A stretch of 9,611 bases of DNA, taken from the NCBI GenBank assembly GCA_017559045.1, contig JAFYTB010000061.1, forward strand, positions 1 to 9,611. Reading direction: 5' to 3'. This stretch comes from Eggerthellaceae bacterium (GTDB taxonomy: Bacteria; Actinomycetota; Coriobacteriia; Coriobacteriales; Eggerthellaceae). The translations under genes and the position numbers were made by a program. Below, one piece after another: positions 6,768-9,611 of the stretch (its first letter is position 1; each line of letters opens with the position of its first letter). A model generated the notes under the pieces. The model saw only the letters and a list, made by a program, of their open reading frames with translations. It had not been told where the DNA came from and did not search any database.

Positions 6768-6843
6768 CAGAGAAACGGTCTTGCCTCGTGAATTTCCTGC
6801 TTCTTGACTGGCAATCTTCACCATTTGTCCACTTCGTCGGCAG

Positions 6844-6860
6844 AAAAAGCCCGAAGGACT
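6844..6860 (-). terminator. Short terminator after the spermidine-synthase-like gene
   Basis: On the minus strand AGTCC and GGGCT pair (one T.G wobble) around a very short loop, and the stem runs into five Ts. It starts 19 bases past the stop codon. The stem is only 5 bp, so strength is uncertain. Confidence 0.5.
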
Positions 6861-6879
6861 CCCCCGAACAACCCCGCCA

Positions 6880-7710
6880 TCACAGAGTGATCAAATCAGG
6901 CAAATCAACTGCTTCGTCAGATGCGATGAGCAGGCTGTTGCTCGAGCCATCGAACTCCTCGTCAGGACAGAGCAAAAGATACGTGTTGGCGAAAGCCGAG
7001 TGAATAACGCGAGCCAAGGGCTCGGCCTCTTCGGGGGTTTCAGCCACCGTATTGATTAGGTACAAGCCACCCTTCGCCATGGCGTGCTTAGCCGCAACAA
7101 GAGACTCGGCGGAAAGCAGCTCGCTTGAAGGATCGATTCCATCGAAAGAATCATTTACGACGATGTCGTAAGCAGCGGGTTCGGCAGAACGCAAGAACTC
7201 ACGTCCATCGGCGACGATGACGCCAAGACGACCCGTGCCGGCAGAGCCGTGATCCTTCTCCACCTCGTCAAGGAAGAAGTGGCTACGCGCAATATCGACA
7301 ATAGCGGGGTCTATCTCGACTACATCGATGCGCACATCCCGCAACAGCTCATTCCCACTCGTCAGAAGATGCTTCGGATACGAGAAACCGCCTCCGCCAA
7401 TCATGAGCACCCGGCGAACGCACCGTCCCGCATCAAAGGCTCGATCGATAGCACGATAGTACTCAAACACCGGCTCAAAACGACGCTCCCCCAGATACGT
7501 AGCCGACTGGAAGCCACCTGCAACGTACAGAACACGCACAGGTACGCCATCGTCGGTTTCGAGCGTAAAGACCTCCGCCTCGCCAAACATGGTGGGAGCG
7601 AAGTACTCCTCCATCAGCGAATCGCATTCCGTCTCAGGCATGTCGCACTCTCCGGCAAACAAGTCGCATTCCTCCGGCAGCAGCTCAGTCTCGTGTTCGC
7701 AGTTGCTCAT
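6880..7710 (-). CDS. Spermidine-synthase-like (PABS / Rossmann methyltransferase-fold) protein
   Basis: This 276-residue protein has the class I SAM-methyltransferase core of the polyamine biosynthesis domain: RRVLMIGGGGFSYPKH (99-114, nucleotide loop), VVEIDP (130-135, acidic ribose-binding residue), ADGREFL (167-173) and YDIVVNDSFDG (181-191). True spermidine synthases carry GGGDGG in the first motif, and here it reads GGGGFS, so aminopropyl transfer to putrescine cannot be assumed. It belongs with the many 'spermidine synthase-like' proteins of unknown reaction. The first 35 residues are unrelated to that fold and hold Cys4, Cys15, Cys22 and Cys29, the last three in ECD triplets exactly seven residues apart. 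AGGGG lies 7 bases before the ATG, which supports this start and makes the Cys-rich tail real. It follows the TSCPD gene by 14 bases, so the two are almost certainly cotranscribed. Confidence 0.8.
   Translation of the reverse strand: MSNCEHETELLPEECDLFAGECDMPETECDSLMEEYFAPTMFGEAEVFTLETDDGVPVRVLYVAGGFQSATYLGERRFEPVFEYYRAIDRAFDAGRCVRRVLMIGGGGFSYPKHLLTSGNELLRDVRIDVVEIDPAIVDIARSHFFLDEVEKDHGSAGTGRLGVIVADGREFLRSAEPAAYDIVVNDSFDGIDPSSELLSAESLVAAKHAMAKGGLYLINTVAETPEEAEPLARVIHSAFANTYLLLCPDEEFDGSSNSLLIASDEAVDLPDLITL
7621..7671 (-). repeat. Three in-frame heptad units with ECD core
   Basis: Residues 14-30 of the methyltransferase-like protein repeat x-E-C-D-x-x-x three times with a 21-base period (ECDLFAG, ECDMPET, ECDSLME). 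Codons differ between copies (TGCGAC twice, TGCGAT once), so the unit is conserved at protein level rather than being a fresh DNA duplication. Confidence 0.75.
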
Positions 7711-7724
7711 GAAACAACCCCTAG

Positions 7725-7976
7725 CTACGCCTGCTGCGCCTCACGCAGAGCCTTGGTGAGCTGATCAGCGCAAGAGGTGGACCTGCGACCGCAGGTGTTT
7801 CCCTCGAGAATGGGCACGATGTCGTCAACCTGCTTGCCAGCAACGAGCTTTGCGATGGCCTTGAGATTGCCGTCGCAACCGCCCATGAAACGAACTTCCT
7901 TGATGGTGCTTCCGTCATCCTCAAGCTCGACGCCAATGAACTGCGCGCATACGCCCTGAGTCTTGTAGGTGTGCAT
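7725..7976 (-). CDS. Four-cysteine TSCPD-domain small protein (TIGR03905-like)
   Basis: An 83-residue protein with four well-placed cysteines: Cys10, Cys34 in MGGCDGN, Cys62 in GNTCGRR and Cys69 in STSCADQL. This pattern matches the small stand-alone TSCPD proteins that I recall as TIGR03905, a family resembling the C-terminal TSCPD domain of some vitamin-B12-dependent ribonucleotide reductases. The cysteines plausibly bind a metal or form a redox centre, but no activity is established to my knowledge. AAGGAA lies 7 bases before the ATG, so the start is well supported. It lies 66 bases downstream of the heptad-repeat gene and 14 bases upstream of the spermidine-synthase-like gene. I see no convincing promoter in the 66-base gap, so it may share the upstream transcript. 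Confidence 0.85.
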   Translation of the reverse strand: MHTYKTQGVCAQFIGVELEDDGSTIKEVRFMGGCDGNLKAIAKLVAGKQVDDIVPILEGNTCGRRSTSCADQLTKALREAQQA

Positions 7977-8042
7977 GATTAAGTTCCTTTCTTTAAGCAG
8001 CGTCGCAGGTCAAATGAAAATCCTCTCGCGACACACAACGGG

Positions 8043-9611
8043 TTATCTCAAACCGAACAGCGCCAAGAAGCGATCGATGATGGTCATCTCTCCCTCATCA
8101 GCAACATCTGCTTCGGGAGCATCCGGCACCTCGATAGGCGCCGTCATCATGACAAACTGGACGGCAACCGTATTTTCATTTTCAGCAGCCGTGAACGAAA
8201 TCGGATCCCATGCGGGGAAGGAATATTCGGCCATCATGGCATCGATCTCCTCACGCATGACATCGGGGATATTGGCGGTCTCGTCCGCCAGCATGCCGAT
8301 ACCGGAGGCCAGCTCGTCAGTACCCTCGGAAAGCTGCTGAGCACCATCCGCCAGCTCGACGGCACCTTCTTCGATGCCGCCAAAGCCCTGGGAAAGGCTG
8401 CCAACACCCTCGGTGTACTGAACGAGGCCCGCATGGAACGTGCCGTAATTCCCGGAAAGCTGGTTCAAGCCATCGACGAGCATCTCGAAGCCTTCAAGAA
8501 GATCGAGCAGCGAGGTCGATTCGAGACCATCGGCCATACCGACAAGCATCGCGCTCAGATACGCAAGCGATCCCGGCGTAGCGGCATCGGCACCCAAGGT
8601 GGTGAAAGCCGCACTCGTCTGCAGCATAGCCTGCTGGAAATCGGCCGACTCGTAAACAGACTTCACGGCCTGAGCCGCACGATACGCCTCAGCGAGAGTC
8701 TGCGCTGTCGCCGTCAGCGCCGTAGCCCCCGAGTCCTCGCCATAGGTGGACGCAACGAGCGCCTCGATATCGGATTCGCCCACCGTTGCAGCAGGAATCG
8801 AAGCGACGGCCACGCCAAGTTCCGCATAGGCCGAATCGAAATTCGCTTTCAACAGCGAAGCCTGGCCCGAAAGCTGGTCAAGAGAAGCTGCAAGAGTTCT
8901 CAGCTCATCCGGGAGGCGCAGCAGCTGCAGCAGGAACTGCAGATCGAATTCCATATCGCTGGCGCCCTCGAAACCCGCAACGATGGCAGCAAGCGCCTGG
9001 TCGATCTGGGCTGAACCCGACACAAGCTGATCAGACGATCCGCTCAGCGCCTCGAGGCCATCGCCGAAACTCCCGAGGCCCACGGCAAACTCGCCTGAGC
9101 CATCAGCATAGGCGGCAACACCTTCGGCAAGCTGAGCCGCTCCCCCGTCGATCTGAGCGATCGCATCGGTAAGCTGCGTCATGCCCCCAAGCATGCCGTC
9201 GATGTCGGGCAACTCCATGGCCATGGAATACGGCAGTGCGGCAATCTGAATGCCGGCCATCTCGAAATCACGAACATCAGCCACCAGCAGGCAATCAGCA
9301 TTCACGCCCGGCAGCGCCGTAAAGGCAATCGTGCGATTCTTTCCCGCCGAAGCAACCGTGGCACCTTCAGCACGAATGCTACTCGTCGTATCACCGTTCA
9401 TCGTTACGGTGATCTGGAGCAGATAGCTTTCGGCAAACGAAGCGTCAGCCTCGTCGTTAGGCGTAGTGGTCACATGAATGGCAAGCTCGCCCGTTGCCCC
9501 CGCAACCTCGTCGGGCGTCATAGCCGTACCGTCGAGCGTATAGGCGACCTGCACGTTCCAAGGCACCTCGACATCAGAAACGTCACCCTGATAGTAGAAC
9601 GCGCCTTCCGC
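8043..9611 (-). CDS. xxxLxxG heptad-repeat protein, C-terminal 522 residues (5' end outside window)
   Basis: The frame is open to the window edge, so the N-terminus, where a signal peptide or membrane anchor would be expected, is not visible. Numbered from the first visible residue, about 1-130 form a beta-rich region opening with FYYQG, VPWNVQVAYTLDG and ATGELAIHV. A first block of Leu/Gly heptads covers about 146-205, followed by a helical, Ala-rich middle. A second, cleaner block lies at about 400-441, and a short tail ends IIDRFLALFGLR. The heptads and N-terminal motifs resemble the YhgE/Pip-like and xxxLxxG proteins of Firmicutes and Coriobacteriia, which are surface or secreted and often lie near MMPL-type transporters. 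No transmembrane segment is visible in this part. The GTG at 9566 is an internal codon, not a likely start. Function is unknown; an extracytoplasmic coiled-coil-like role is inference. Confidence 0.8.
   Translation of the reverse strand, partial: AEGAFYYQGDVSDVEVPWNVQVAYTLDGTAMTPDEVAGATGELAIHVTTTPNDEADASFAESYLLQITVTMNGDTTSSIRAEGATVASAGKNRTIAFTALPGVNADCLLVADVRDFEMAGIQIAALPYSMAMELPDIDGMLGGMTQLTDAIAQIDGGAAQLAEGVAAYADGSGEFAVGLGSFGDGLEALSGSSDQLVSGSAQIDQALAAIVAGFEGASDMEFDLQFLLQLLRLPDELRTLAASLDQLSGQASLLKANFDSAYAELGVAVASIPAATVGESDIEALVASTYGEDSGATALTATAQTLAEAYRAAQAVKSVYESADFQQAMLQTSAAFTTLGADAATPGSLAYLSAMLVGMADGLESTSLLDLLEGFEMLVDGLNQLSGNYGTFHAGLVQYTEGVGSLSQGFGGIEEGAVELADGAQQLSEGTDELASGIGMLADETANIPDVMREEIDAMMAEYSFPAWDPISFTAAENENTVAVQFVMMTAPIEVPDAPEADVADEGEMTIIDRFLALFGLR

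Larger units (their letters stand above)
6598..6843 (-). promoter_or_regulatory. rpsA upstream control region
   Basis: This gap of about 250 bases carries no conserved gene. It contains a weak extended -10 candidate, TGA-TACACT (6767-6759), without a clear -35. That would give a leader of about 155 bases, including an A7 run flanked by GCGA and TCGC (about 6736-6749) and the start-site hairpin. Nothing else in it is recognisable to me. Confidence 0.4.

Noticed and set aside
6880..7710. Calling the methyltransferase-fold protein a true spermidine synthase (speE)
   Set aside because: The GGGDGG motif is absent, the N-terminal substrate domain is not evident, and no speD or other polyamine gene is in the window.
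7977..8042. TTGACC as a -35 element before the TSCPD gene
   Set aside because: No -10-like hexamer lies 16-18 bases downstream; the matching position is occupied by the ribosome site.
1..9611. Mobile elements, CRISPR, prophage, tRNA or rRNA genes
   Set aside because: I found no transposase-like frame, direct repeat array, integrase or cloverleaf-like segment; all gaps are short and are accounted for above.

Overview
This window looks like a chromosomal segment of a moderately high-GC, Gram-positive-type bacterium. My best guess is an anaerobic actinomycete of the Coriobacteriia (Eggerthellaceae-like). That rests on actinobacterial-looking L2 and four-domain S1 proteins, a four-cysteine flavoprotein, an xxxLxxG heptad-repeat surface protein and a four-Cys TSCPD protein. 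The placement is inference from protein style, not from a search. Every gene I can support lies on the minus strand, so transcription runs from high to low coordinates.

Reading in the direction of transcription: 9611-8043 is the C-terminal part of a large, probably extracytoplasmic heptad-repeat protein. Then come a small four-cysteine TSCPD protein (7976-7725) and, 14 bases later, a spermidine-synthase-like methyltransferase-fold protein with an odd Cys/acidic N-terminus (7710-6880), followed by a short terminator. Bases 6843-6598 are the control region of rpsA (6597-5383), which starts at TTG and has an overlapping upstream mini-ORF and a hairpin that can hide its ribosome binding site. A strong UUCG-capped terminator separates rpsA from the mnmA-coaE pair (5308-3666), whose genes overlap by one base. 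A further hairpin terminator follows coaE. An iron-sulfur-flavoprotein-like reductase gene (3536-2901) and uvrB (2831-729) form the next probable transcription unit. A good sigma-70-type promoter just past the uvrB stop then drives a structured leader of about 280 bases ahead of rplB (405-1, cut by the window edge).

Most of the genes are housekeeping: translation (rplB, rpsA, mnmA), coenzyme A synthesis (coaE) and nucleotide excision repair (uvrB). I found no transposon, CRISPR array, phage gene, toxin-antitoxin pair or defence system. The most interesting material is regulatory: the long leader in front of rplB where rplW would normally lie, and the rpsA start region. The paired TSCPD and methyltransferase-like genes are the least understood coding content.
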